A DNA stretch of 26,785 nt from Aureobasidium sp. EXF-3400 (taxonomy: Eukaryota; Ascomycota; Dothideomycetes; Dothideales; Saccotheciaceae), in contig SWBL01000502.1 of the NCBI GenBank assembly GCA_024195585.1, positions 1-26,785 of the forward strand, given 5' to 3'. How positions within the stretch are numbered: the stretch's first letter is position 1; each line of letters begins with the position of its first letter. Shown one piece after another: positions 1-9,735 of the stretch. Under the pieces are notes generated by a model. That model was not told where the DNA came from. It saw only the letters and a program-made list of their open reading frames with translations, and ran no database searches. The position numbers were made by a program, and so were the translations under genes.

Positions 1-768
1 GAGTCGTCTGAACAAGCGAAACAGCACTTGCCAAACCACCTTGTAGTGGACCTCACTCGTGAGCATCGGCCTTGGCGGGAGCCTGAGAGCAAGTCTAGCT
101 GCGGCTACAATGGACCTCGCAACAATGTCAGATGGGACTGTTATGAACTCCGGATCGAACAGACTCAGTTTGCAAAGGTAGAGGATCATATCCTCTACCT
201 GCTTCGTGCGCTCATGCTCAAGCAGTTCCATCCACGCGAATTCAGCAAAGGACGGCCGACCAAATACTCCAATGTTTCCAAGATGTCTCTTTCTAGGAGC
301 AAGACATCTCGGTGCATGGCTCCATATAGCAGCCAACCCTTTTGACGAAGCGTCGGTATCCTATCCCTCCGCTCGATGTATTTACTCGAGATCAGCAGAC
401 AGACGCCATAACAAAGTCTGAGGCTCTTTCGAGGGACGACTTTCTTGCTGCTGTATCTGTCTATAATTTTGACTGCCAGGAAGATGGTGTCGTGGCATAG
501 CCGAAGGATGCACTGGTTCTCGAGAAGTAATTCTAGAAGTTCAAATCTTCCTTTCCAACCGATCTTCGCTTCAGAAAACAGATCCGAGGCTTGTGGTCTG
601 GTCTTGCGCTGAACAAGGCGTCAGTCAAGATATCTGAAGACCAGTGACAAAGTGTCTCAGCAAACATACCTCGAGGAAGAGCATCTGCTCTAGCGCGTCC
701 TCTTCCGGATTGATATCCGGCTGAGTGTTCATCCATCTGGATCGTTCTGGGGTGCTCCGTGTGCACAT
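1..768 (-). pseudogene. Cyclin-box protein, spliced, one frameshift, runs off the left edge
   Basis: A divergent cyclin (Cyclin_N then Cyclin_C), the regulatory subunit type that binds cyclin-dependent kinases. Start ATG is at 768-766, with an in-frame TGA 24 bases upstream. Exon 1 (768-670, 33 codons) joins exon 2 (608 leftwards) in phase 0 across a 61-bp intron (669-609) with GTATGT donor, a TTGACTGAC branch region and TTCAG acceptor. Exon 2 is open for 119 codons and carries cyclin-box signatures: TIFLAVKIIDRYSS, LLISSKYIE and LLLERDILETLEYL, keeping the Lys and Glu that normally face the kinase. At about 252-260 the frame slips: one base is missing relative to the next frame, which then stays open for 84 codons to position 1 with Cyclin_C-like text (DMILYLCKLSLFDPEF). 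Either a recently broken gene or a sequence error. Subfamily not assigned. Confidence 0.75.
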
Positions 769-3459
769 TGTGACCAGGAAAAGGGCGAGTCAAGCTCGAT
801 AGGGAGCCTAGGCGCTATGGTGTAATTTGGATCAGCATGTTTGAGTAACGACCATATATGCGGTCAAATCATGTTCGTCGAGTCCAGAAACTACCTGACA
901 GGCTGCAAGATTGACCATCGAGAGTGATGACAGCTATGCAGAAGTGATGAGGAGCACTTCTACTGTGTCAGGTATTCAACGCCTTCTGGCTTGATAGGCA
1001 AACATAGTCACTTATACATTTGTCTTTGTAAAACACGTAGATTACCGTATCAATCTTGGCCGCCAGGGAAGACAGATCTGATGATTCAGACGGCTGCACA
1101 GTGCACGGACGAGATCCTCGTGACATCACCCCACGTGCGCGACGTCCTGTCGTTAAGCCCTTCACTCTTCGTGACTATCGCTGAGCGATTGTGATCACGC
1201 GAAGATGATTCTCAAGCGCTGATTTCTATCCCACGTAGCTGTGGGTTTACCGTACGAATGTACAAGGACGGTGTCAGGATTGAGTAGATCGCTGGCGCAA
1301 TATATGCCGTATAGTTTACAGCTTCTCCCACTACGACGTAGGCATCAACCTGACTCGAACCGGACATTCACTTACGTATGTACCTAGCATTCTATCTGAT
1401 GACAGTTCTGGAATCATTCAATGGAATGGGCGTAAGATGTCGTATTTGTCCTGTACCATTCCCTGTATGTGATTGCTTCTTGGAAGATCCAAGCACTTCC
1501 AAACCTGGACTGGTTATCAGATACAGCAAGCTTCGCAGGAAAGTGACAGGCATGCACAATTCTAGAACCACCATCATGAGGTGGCCGTGTGCAGGTTCGA
1601 AACCTGTCATCTTGTCTGCAGGCCGGCTTCGTGGGATCGGAGACTTGTCCGAAACGAAGTCTCCTGGTTCATTCATAGGGACGAGGAACTCAAGTGAGTG
1701 ACTAAGGCGAGCGATCAAAGTTCATCACGAGTAGGACGATGATTCTGGAAATTCTTAGCGCACACTTCTGTCCAGGGAGGTGTTGATGAGTTGGTGAGGT
1801 GGTTAGGACCGCCACGGTCCATCCTAAACACTATGAGACTAAGGACACCACTTATGTTGTCGAGCGTATGAACGGGTACAAAGTCGATGATATCATCGCG
1901 CTATAGAACGAACACTTCATAACTCACGGACTCCATCGAATCACCCCGGCCAACCTTTCGAAGCTAGCAGTAATACGAGTATGACTGCAGAAAGACACGA
2001 AATCTTCCATCGATATGTGGCGATGCATAAGGATAACGTATCTTCCCACACAGAATCGGCGTAGGGACTCCTTTACTTTCTTCTACACGCAAAATCAGAG
2101 GATGCAAAGATTCCTCAAGAGGACGAAAATGCGTCTACAAAGGACAGGCAATCTATAGAGAAACGAAAAGGAGGAAACGGATGATTCGAGCACCAGGAGA
2201 AAGCATACGACATAATTCTCAGTGACGAAGTTCAGGAACAACGAGAAAACAGCCCAACAGGAGTTTGATACGAACGAGTGATAGGGTTGCAGTGGCTGCT
2301 CTCTTACTTTCCTCGTCTTGTTAGAACCAAAGACCGAGCAAATGTGCATACACTTCTTATTTAACAAGTGTGGGGGGGCAGCTCTCCCTTAGGGAGTCCT
2401 GTATTCAGCTCAATCAATCGTTCCGACAGGCCCTTGAATCTACACTGCAGACATACTCACTGCTTTACTAGTCTGATGTCCTTCTTCACAGGTATAATTA
2501 CGCGATCTAAGGTCTTCTTCGAGATAGTTAGCACTTAACAATAGCGAACTTAGCAAGTTCAATGAGAGTAGACTCCTGCACCTGTTGTCAGATGTGTTGC
2601 AAGTCTATGGAGTGCTAAAACCTGACTCTAGGACTCAAGCGACTAAGCCCGCACTGCTCGACGCTGGCAAGCGCATGACCACATTGTCAATCAAGGTTAG
2701 TACAAGCTTGAATTTCTTCGGCCTGTGAAGGTCAATCGCGGTAGTCGAGTTAGGGCGGAGACTGGCGACAGTGGCGACGCGCCCGATTGTGCTATTGAAG
2801 AGTATACTCTGGGCCTTGACATAATGCTCGCAAGAGGGCACAGGGAGAGTATCATCAACAAACTGAGCCGAGTCGACATGGTAAGTGATGACAGAAGGGT
2901 CCTTGGGAATAGTAGATACGGCAGAGCGGGCACCCGCAGTGCGAAATAAGCTAGTGCTTTAAGTCTGGTTGGATACTTATTCCTTTCCGATGAGGTATGC
3001 GGTCCATTAGTTGCGAGGCGCATACGCTGAGGCCGTGGATTCGCATCCTGTGGAAACATGACTGCCTTGACTGTGAGTGCTTGAAGCTAAATTTGAGAGA
3101 CATCTCCAATCTCACCCCTGGAGACCCTCACGAGCCACTAATACGCTGAGTGACGACACAATCACTACCAACAACTTGGCGTTCAGCGTCGTGGCGGTGT
3201 GATCGAGGCTTCGAGCACCAGCACAATGTTATCATGTTTTCCTGTCATACCCATAGCACCACTTCACAACCACGTTTCGTTTCCCCTGAAGAGGCACGTC
3301 ATGACCTGGAATGTTACAAAAGTATGTCGCGGCATGGTCTTCACGGCTCGTTCACTTACACGTGGCGTAGCCACCAGCATGATGTTTGGAACTAAGGTGC
3401 ATTCCGACAGTTTTGCCGACGACATTGTTGTTCAGTCAACTTGAAAGCCAGATTAGATA
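769..3459. other. Gene-poor stretch, no convincing gene
   Basis: No complete gene can be supported. Two overlapping ORFs of about 107 codons on opposite strands (1378-1701 and 1392-1718) match no family I recognise. A plus-strand stretch at about 1850-2290 has fragments that read like protein (for example VERMNGYKVDDIIAL followed by a stop) but with stops in every frame. A plus-strand open stretch at about 2707-2880 ends at a GTAAGT donor-like site (2881) without a supportable partner exon. The part near 769-1000 should hold the promoter of the leftward cyclin gene. Bases 3000-3459 hold nothing beyond the 3' flank of the deaminase gene. Confidence 0.5.
1098..1110 (+). repeat. Solo Tc1-type terminal repeat tip
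   Basis: Thirteen bases (ACAGTGCACGGAC) are identical to the outer end of the right terminal inverted repeat of the Tc1-like element at 7348-8703, read on the opposite strand. The next bases (GAGATCCTC) still resemble the element's AGAAGTCTC. No transposase text follows, so this looks like a leftover tip or a very decayed short copy. A 13-base identity is not expected by chance in a window this size, but it is short. Confidence 0.4.
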
Positions 3460-5575
3460 CTAGATAGGATATGACAGGTCGTGTAGCTCAGGTACGGATG
3501 AGTGCGAAACATGGAACAGTTTCTGCAAAGGAATAGCTGCACTGTCTCCCGCCACACCTTCTCTTCTTGTGATGTACGTGATGCAAATTGACTCCGATTT
3601 GTGATTGAACTCGATGCTTCGTGGCCATGGCATCTGGTCAAGATTTCTTATGTCGTCAACTCCTTTCCCGATCTCTTCTATCTTGATGTGCAGTACTTGA
3701 TCACTACCTCGGTTATGTTCGCCACTGAGCCATTCAATCTGGACAGCAGTCTGACTCTTATGGCTGGGAGCCACTTCACTGCATCTAGAAGCTGTACTCT
3801 CGTGACTGTGATACTCTGGGATCGCAGTGAGGCAAAGATGGATTTTCGGAGTATGCACCCTAATATTGCGGGTTCGTTCGGAAAACTCTATGCAGACAGG
3901 GACTCCCTGTTTAAGTTTGAGCACCTTGTCAGAGACCACGTACGCGTTGCCTGTTCGCAACGCGTTTCCAGGATATATGGGATCCCATGAGCTAGTGCCT
4001 GACGGCATGACTGATCTCGATGGTCTGTATGATGTAAGAGACATGCCAGTATCCCGAATTGGCTTCCATTCAGCACTTCCTGACAAGGTACGGTCCTCAA
4101 GATCTTGATATGGCCTCGGATTTGGAACTACTGTGGATGTAGATTCCGTTCTGGAAGGGAAAACAATACTCTCCTCCGGTTGAGGAAGACGAGCTCGTCT
4201 TGAGACCAGTTCCTCTTCTATGCGACGAGAGATCTGGTCTTCGAAGTTCCGAATCGTGGCAAGTATATTCGAACGGCCGGAAGGCACAGACATTAACAGA
4301 TCTCTAGGCAGTGTCCACTTTTCGTACAAGCGTCCATGAGAGCTACTGATGAGGAAGACCCCATGTACCCGGAAGAAGAGATTGCAAAGAAAGCAAGCTT
4401 GCTTGTTTGAGCTGATCACCCTCGGACGGAGACAAGAGCTTGTAATCTCATAGTGTCCAAGTAGTTGCATCTCCGCGTGCACAGGATGATTCGAAGTCGC
4501 GGCGTGTTTTATTAGCTCCATAGTATCCACAAAGTTAGTTTTACGAGCTGCATTCCGCAGTTTTTGTCCACGAGATGTACTCAGAAGGCGTCTTGTTGCG
4601 TCGGCAATAGCTTCATCCGGTTCAACTGTCAGACCCCTCGTAGGCTGGAGCTTGACTGGGATGATTTCAATGTTGTTGAAGATGTCATGTCTTCGTGAGG
4701 ATCGCATCAGAAGATTGGTAATCCGAAGATACCGACTGAGTTTTTCCAACAACTTGACTTCTCTCTGTGTCGATGGACTTGGTCCATGTATCTTAATTTG
4801 TTCTGCTAAGGCGTCACTAGCGTTCACCAGATCCATCAGTAGATGCAACCTTAACATCGACGATGATGTCTTCGGGTCAAGGTTCTCGAGATCTCGGAAG
4901 ATAGATGCCAAATGCTTTCCCAAGAGTTGTAGATTTCCAGGCGGCGACAAAGCCTTCTGGAATGAATTTGTGTCATAGTTGCCAAGCTTTCTGCAAAGCT
5001 CGGGAACCCATGACGGGCGGCGACTCTTCTCTTTCTTAAAGTTACAACTCATCTTGGCATGCTTCGATCGTAATCTACACAGAATACGATTGTGGTGTAA
5101 GTCAACGATCTCGCGAAGAACATCGACACGGTCTGAAGGGGAAGGATCATGAGCGCCACCTGACTCTTTAGCAAAACATCGAGAAGGGACAGGCAAGATG
5201 CGGTCACTAACCCTGTCGACTGATTCGTTGCAGTATAAGAGCAATCTTATCCAACGACTTCTTCACAGCATTCAGCTCCCCCTTATTTACCGACAACTTG
5301 ACAGTGAGCAACTGCTTGAGCCGATGTTCTTCGACACAGGCGGCAGCAACTCTGCCTGGGTCATCGCTGTTCGCGGCGAGGAGCGCAAATGCCTCAGACA
5401 ATCGACGCTCTTCCCTGAGGGTCAGGGATCTCTGCTGGTTGCCAGCCTGTATCACTCCGCTCTGCTCATGGAGACAGTTCTCCGACGGCGGTTCTGGCGT
5501 GTCGTTTATGTGGTGCAGCAAGATTATCTTCTGCTTTAGTCTCGACCAACTCTCCATCGTGGACGATTGATCCAT
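3460..5575 (-). CDS. OTT_1508-like deaminase-fold protein, two exons, 687 aa
   Basis: Exon 1 runs 5575-5212 and exon 2 runs 5159-3460, joined in phase 1 across a 52-bp intron (5211-5160, GTTAGT...CAG); the junction restores one continuous frame. I chose the ATG at 5575; the codon four positions upstream is GTG. The cytidine deaminase-like zinc site is visible: HAE at residues 349-351, then CFLC at 377-380, in the setting typical of the fungal OTT_1508 deaminase family (PRVISSNKQACFLCNLFF, then HGRLYEKW). The roughly 340 N-terminal residues are mostly helical-looking and begin with the segment usual in these proteins (LAANSDDPGRVAAACVEE). The C-terminal 300 residues are unassigned. Known of the family: it is related to deaminase domains of bacterial polymorphic toxins; substrate and role in fungi are unknown. 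No signal peptide or membrane segment is seen. Confidence 0.85.
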
Positions 5576-7345
5576 ACCTATGGTCACTCAGGGCGAAGTG
5601 TCTTCGCAACTCGCAGTCCATAAATGAATATGTCAGAAACGATCCAGTCAAGATGGACACCAATGGCAGTAGGTTTTGTGGTACTTCGCCTGCGGGGTAA
5701 CCATTATTCTCGTGTGCAAAAATCGCAGGTCGGTTGATGCGCGCAGGTGACTAGCCAGGGCTTCAGGTCTTGTTTACATGGCTTTTTGATACACTACACA
5801 ACCACCCCATGGGATCGTCGTCATAATTCAGGTCGGCGCACATGCCACTACTGCATGAAACTGACTGCGGAGCGACTCGGTGCACATTGCCTTACTGTGA
5901 TGTACTGCAGGCTCGGCTAACCCACGCAAGCCAGCTCGGCAAACTAAAAAGCTGTACAGCACCTTAGCTCAACCGAAGTTCAATTCCTCATTGCCCCTCG
6001 TCACCTCGCCAATCATGACTTCTACCCTCGTGTCAGCACGCTGCTATCTTGGACGATGAATCTCTACCCGTGACATACTCGATCACTTTCCTGTGATTTG
6101 AATTGTGCCAATGTATCTAGTAATAGAATTCATCCTAATTCTATGGTTTAGAAACCTGAGAAATCCACAAACTCGAAAGTAACGACTGGGCTTCGACGAT
6201 GATCGGATATGCGATAGAATCACGATCGTATTAGGAGTGATGTTCAACATAGTACCTCATCCCGGTAGATAAGTTTTCGGTGTAACTGATATGTCAATCA
6301 GTCAATTTCTCATTTCTGAATTGACGTCGTGCTAGAGATCTGGGGACATGACAGCTACATGAAGCAGCAAACGTGAGTCTCGTTATCTAGAGAGTTGTTG
6401 GCTTCTGGAGATGCAATGGCCCAGTGCCAGTAGTTCGATGGCCCCAGAAGCCGTGCAGGGTGCATACCAACCGCTTCCCAAACAGGCGAGTATTGTTGGG
6501 GTGAGCAGATGCGCCAGCAGACCACGGACTACAAGGAGCGTACATAGGCATATGTGTTGGTCTACAGATGTCTTTCCTCCATCTGGCCTAGTAAGCGATA
6601 TTCAAGCAACAAGAAGCACAGAGTAGTGGAGTACAAGCAAACGGACGTGCCAACAACCCTTCGAGGAAGCGCTGCCCGATGTATGCCTGAAGTGCATATG
6701 CACGTCCTGATCATGACTTGTGAATGCATACAGATGTGACTCGCTGCTAGATAGTCCGTGAGCGTTGGCGATGTTTGCCGCCTTGGTTCCATCGAGATGT
6801 GACCGAAGCAGTCTCCGAAGGGAGGAACCTTGGTAGCTACCAAGTGGATCGTGTCATGCCTGCTTCATTGTCGTCACATGCAGGGCACAAGACGGGACCT
6901 TCCGAGGTCTTGGTGTTCTTCTCGCCAATCCGCATCCCATGTTATGTTGCTGTTTACCCATGATCTACACTGGTAACAATGACTCCAATTGCTGGACAGA
7001 GCTACCACCAACTAACATGGTCGACTACATGGACGTTATCGTTCCACGCTGGCATTATGCAGTGGGAAGCCACACTGGCTTCACGTGGTGGAAGCGAAGT
7101 CCCAGCAATGTTGCTATGCAATCGTCAAAACATACTTGTTGTTGACCACGTGGCCTATCGGAATGTGCCACAAAGTGTTTGCGCCGACCACTGACAAAAG
7201 ACTGCTTAGTACATAACATTCTGTATGCATGTGCATCGCATGAGACATCATGTGGCCTATAGTTAATTCGTCGCTGACTTTAGACCATTTGAGAACGATT
7301 CTTATCTTGCAACCCCGCATCAAAGTGGGGATTGTCTTGCGAACA
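5576..7345. other. Stretch without a supportable gene
   Basis: Bases 5576-6000 should contain the 5' flank of the leftward deaminase gene. At 6001-6060 a CT-rich leader and an ATG in good context (6015) open only a 14-codon frame. Several overlapping short frames at 6400-7200 on both strands have no recognisable motif and mostly lack ATG starts. A small inverted repeat GTCAATT/AATTGAC sits at about 6301-6325. No RNA gene seen. Confidence 0.5.
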
Positions 7346-7347
7346 TA

Positions 7348-7376
7348 CAGTGGAAGGACAGAAGTTTCGCAAAGCC
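7348..7376 (+). repeat. Left terminal inverted repeat of the Tc1-like element
   Basis: About 29 bases beginning directly after TA at 7346-7347; it matches the reverse complement of 8675-8703 with a few mismatches. It lies about 150 bases beyond the transposase stop. Confidence 0.75.
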
Positions 7377-7524
7377 GTGGCCTTGGCGGCTTTCCGCGCG
7401 CCCACCCCTTCGTGTTCAACTGAATGCTCTAGATACAATAACAATAAAAATACCATACAAATTATACCAGATTGATCCTCAGAATCTGAAGAACACATGG
7501 CCAATTGGGCGCATTGAAATACGT

Positions 7525-8660
7525 TCAATGACGCTTATACCACCCCTGTGCCTTGTAAACGGCCTCAAGCCGCTCTGGCATTGATGCTACGCAGCTATAT
7601 GCGATTTTATCGCGAATTGTGCTCGATGCATGGCACCACGCGTCTTCCATACGCTCAGCCACTTGATATTCTCATCCCTTCCATAATTCGATGTCTGGAT
7701 AGAGCTTATATAGGGCCTCCTTAAGCAGAGGCCAGAGGTGTTCAATGGGGTCCAAATCTGGACTATATGGTGGCCAGCATTTGAGGACGTGATCACGGTG
7801 CTTTTTAAACCATGCCTTTGGGAGTTTTGAGGTGTGAATTCAAGCGTCGTCTTGTTGGTAGATGCTATTAGCTTGAAGAATTGGCAAAAACCATCTTGAA
7901 GGACCTTAGTATAGCTTTTTGTAGTATACCCTTGTTTTGGCGCTGATTTATCGCGCCCCACAACCATAAGGTCACTTGAACCAGCTGTCAAAATAGATGC
8001 CCAATACCATAACGCGTATATCCTTGCCCTTATTATAGATTGTGACCTTGTCCTTATCGTATTGCTAGCCAGCAGAGCGGAAGCCGTATTTGTGCATGTG
8101 AGAAGCTCCACGCTCTACATAACACTCATCTGAGAAGAGGACTCTCATCCATTATTTGAGTGTCCAAAACCGAAGCCGTTTAGAGAAGTGGTATCTCTTG
8201 TGTGCTGTTTCCTTTGTGAGAGGTGGTCTCTTCTTCGCGAGCCACTTCTTAATCCCCCAGGGCTGTAGGATGTGACGGTGGGTCCTGTCACTCCATTTAA
8301 ACACCTACCACCTCTAGATTTTGTCGTACGACCAGAACGGGTATCTTTTGACGGCCAACGCGACACAGCGTTGGTCGCGAGGTGCGTACGTACGAAGACG
8401 TCCAGTCCGAGGCAATTCGGAGCCTTCGTTGTGTTGTCAGGCGTCGTGGATTGTACGAGAAATGGTTGATGGAGCGCGTTCGGACAGATCGGTGATGGAT
8501 TCGAGTGTAAGGTCGTCCTCGTGGGCCTGTATGATCCTTCCACGTTCAAACGGGGTTACATTCGGTCCTCGTGAGCCTCTTTCCGCGTGGTCGCGAACGT
8601 TCAACTGTTGGAGCCTTTGTGTGGTGTTAATGCGCAGAGGACGCGGTGGTTGAGCCGACA
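7525..8660 (-). pseudogene. Tc1/mariner transposase, multiply broken
   Basis: Would encode about 378 residues, normal for the family. Order from the ATG at 8660: a helix-turn-helix region (RGPNVTPFERGRIIQ... STISRTI), a basic stretch (WLAKKRPPLT), the first catalytic Asp in FSDEC (about 8124-8138), then VMVWASI, the second Asp in QQD (about 7849-7857), and the third acidic residue in YSPDLDPIEH (about 7739-7765). The C-terminus (MPERLEAVYKAQGWYKRH) ends at a TGA at 7525. Damage: a TAA just before the first catalytic block (near 8150), frameshifts in the N-terminal third and near 7875-7890, a TGA three codons after the second Asp (near 7845), and another stop near 7660. DDE/D-type cut-and-paste activity is therefore lost. 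Confidence 0.85.
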
Positions 8661-8674
8661 TGGAGCGCGTAAAG

Positions 8675-8703
8675 TGGCTTGCGAGACTTCTGTCCGTGCA
8701 CTG
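8675..8703 (-). repeat. Right terminal inverted repeat of the Tc1-like element
   Basis: Outer end CTG at 8703 is followed by TA at 8704-8705. Inward similarity to the head-to-head second copy continues through the transposase start region, so the conserved end sequence is longer than the repeat shared with the left end. Confidence 0.75.
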
Positions 8704-8759
8704 TAGCAATGTTGAGCTTTCCTGAAACCAATGTCGCAAAATTTCTCCACAGGTTTCGA

Positions 8760-9065
8760 CAGCGCACGGACAGAGGTCTCTGCAAACCACTAAACGTGCT
8801 CCACGTCTTTGCGAGCCACCATTCCTCTTCGCATCTGAACAACAGAATGACCTCAACAACTCACCGAGCGCGACCACACGAAAAAGGTCCGCGTGGCCCT
8901 AATTTATCTGTTTCCGAACGTGGCTGGATTGTACAGGGGTCAGAGGAACCAAGCTTCGTGAGATCGCAACAAATTGGTCTTAGCACACAGACTCCGGCTA
9001 GCTTTGCTCTCGAGTCTTGTATAGAGCTCTATGATAGTGTGACTTCAGTGGAAAGAGTGCAGTGG
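8760..9065 (+). mobile_element. 5' fragment of a second Tc1-like copy, head-to-head with the first
   Basis: Starting at CAG (8760) this stretch repeats, in inverted orientation, the outer end of the neighbouring element and the first part of its transposase (RGPNLSVSERGWIVQ against RGPNVTPFERGRIIQ). The base run aligned to the other copy's ATG has become ACG at about 8804, and an ATG at 8846 lies downstream. Similarity fades after about 9000; the catalytic part and the far end are absent. No TA is seen just outside (GA at 8758-8759). The 50-odd bases between the two copies (8706-8758) match neither. Confidence 0.7.
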
Positions 9066-9477
9066 CGGAGAAGGATTTCATCATATCGCGTGGAATGAGA
9101 GTCTTATCTATTTCGCCTGTCGGTGCATGAATTTGGGAGCAAAGGCTGCAGTGGCTTTTGCCACAATATTGATACCCCTCTCGACAGGCGTTATGACTCC
9201 GGACCCGATGTACAAAGGATCAAAGTCTCGACCACTGCAGCCATGATGGTATCGAACGATTCGCTATTTAACGTAGAGCTGACTGCATGATGCACGTATG
9301 CATGCGCTGAAGTTTGGCGCACGCAAAGCATGTAGCGACGGAAGTACACAGAGGATGATCTATTCAGCCCATGTTGTTGCAGGGCTTGATGTGGACAGAT
9401 TGTGTAGATCAGAACTTTGGTCTGCGCCCCTCTTCAAGTGTCTTTTTGTTCCATCATCAATCGAACTAGCTAGAACA
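9066..9477. other. Intergenic stretch upstream of the DUF7587-like gene
   Basis: No gene seen. It holds two interleaved short inverted repeats: CGCCTGTCG (9114-9122) with CGACAGGCG (9182-9190), and GGCTGCAGTGG (9144-9154) with CCACTGCAGCC (9232-9242). The arrangement a-b-a'-b' resembles a pseudoknot on paper but may be chance. The promoter of the rightward gene is expected here; I see no clear TATA element. Confidence 0.4.
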
Positions 9478-9735
9478 ATGGCAACCAGATCTGGAGACAT
9501 TGTTGATTTGATAGGAGAGATGACCATTGCTGGTCACACCCCCTGCCAAATCTATAGCCAAGACAAATTCATCCTGGAAGAGGCAAACAAACACCTGATA
9601 CGAATCGCTAGGGAGACTATCACAGAGGCAGAACAAGTTGCGAGAATCCTTGACAACGACAGCCCTTTAAGTCGGGATGGATCAATATTCTATTCCTCTG
9701 GAGGAAGCACGACCCGAATCACCATACGATCCTGA
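9478..9735 (+). CDS. Short ORF overlapping the DUF7587-like gene start (possible displaced N-terminus)
   Basis: An 85-codon frame from ATG 9478 whose first 60 residues read like a helical protein (EEANKHLIRIARETITEAEQ). It overlaps the start of the next gene by 59 bases in another frame. Three readings are possible: the true N-terminus of the downstream protein displaced by a frameshift between 9661 and 9735, an upstream ORF, or chance. No plausible intron joins the two frames: the only nearby AG (9670-9671) lacks a donor at a reasonable distance. No family recognised. Confidence 0.3.
   Translation: MATRSGDIVDLIGEMTIAGHTPCQIYSQDKFILEEANKHLIRIARETITEAEQVARILDNDSPLSRDGSIFYSSGGSTTRITIRS

Larger units (their letters stand above)
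7348..8703 (-). mobile_element. Tc1/mariner-family DNA transposon, full length but dead
   Basis: A 1356-bp element bounded by imperfect terminal inverted repeats. The left end starts CAGTGGAAGGACAGAAGTTT and the right end, read inward on the minus strand, starts CAGTGCACGGACAGAAGTCT. TA dinucleotides lie immediately outside both ends (7346-7347 and 8704-8705), as expected for Tc1/mariner target-site duplication. The single gene inside is a transposase read on the minus strand, now full of stops and frameshifts, so the copy cannot move by itself. The element sits in the gap between the deaminase and DUF7587 genes. Confidence 0.85.

Noticed and set aside
1560..1615. tRNA-like arms: CCACC/GGTGG around a loop containing CAT, and GGTTCGAAACC like a T-loop/B box
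   Set aside because: No D-arm, no pairing 7-bp acceptor stem at the right distance, and a variable loop of odd length. At best a decayed tRNA-derived repeat.
1378..1718. Two overlapping frames of about 107 codons on opposite strands
   Set aside because: No motif, no splice support, and the minus one lacks an ATG at its 5' end.
9114..9242. Interleaved inverted repeats CGCCTGTCG and GGCTGCAGTGG forming an a-b-a'-b' pattern
   Set aside because: Arms of 9 and 11 bases at this distance are expected about once by chance in a window this size, and no RNA context supports them.
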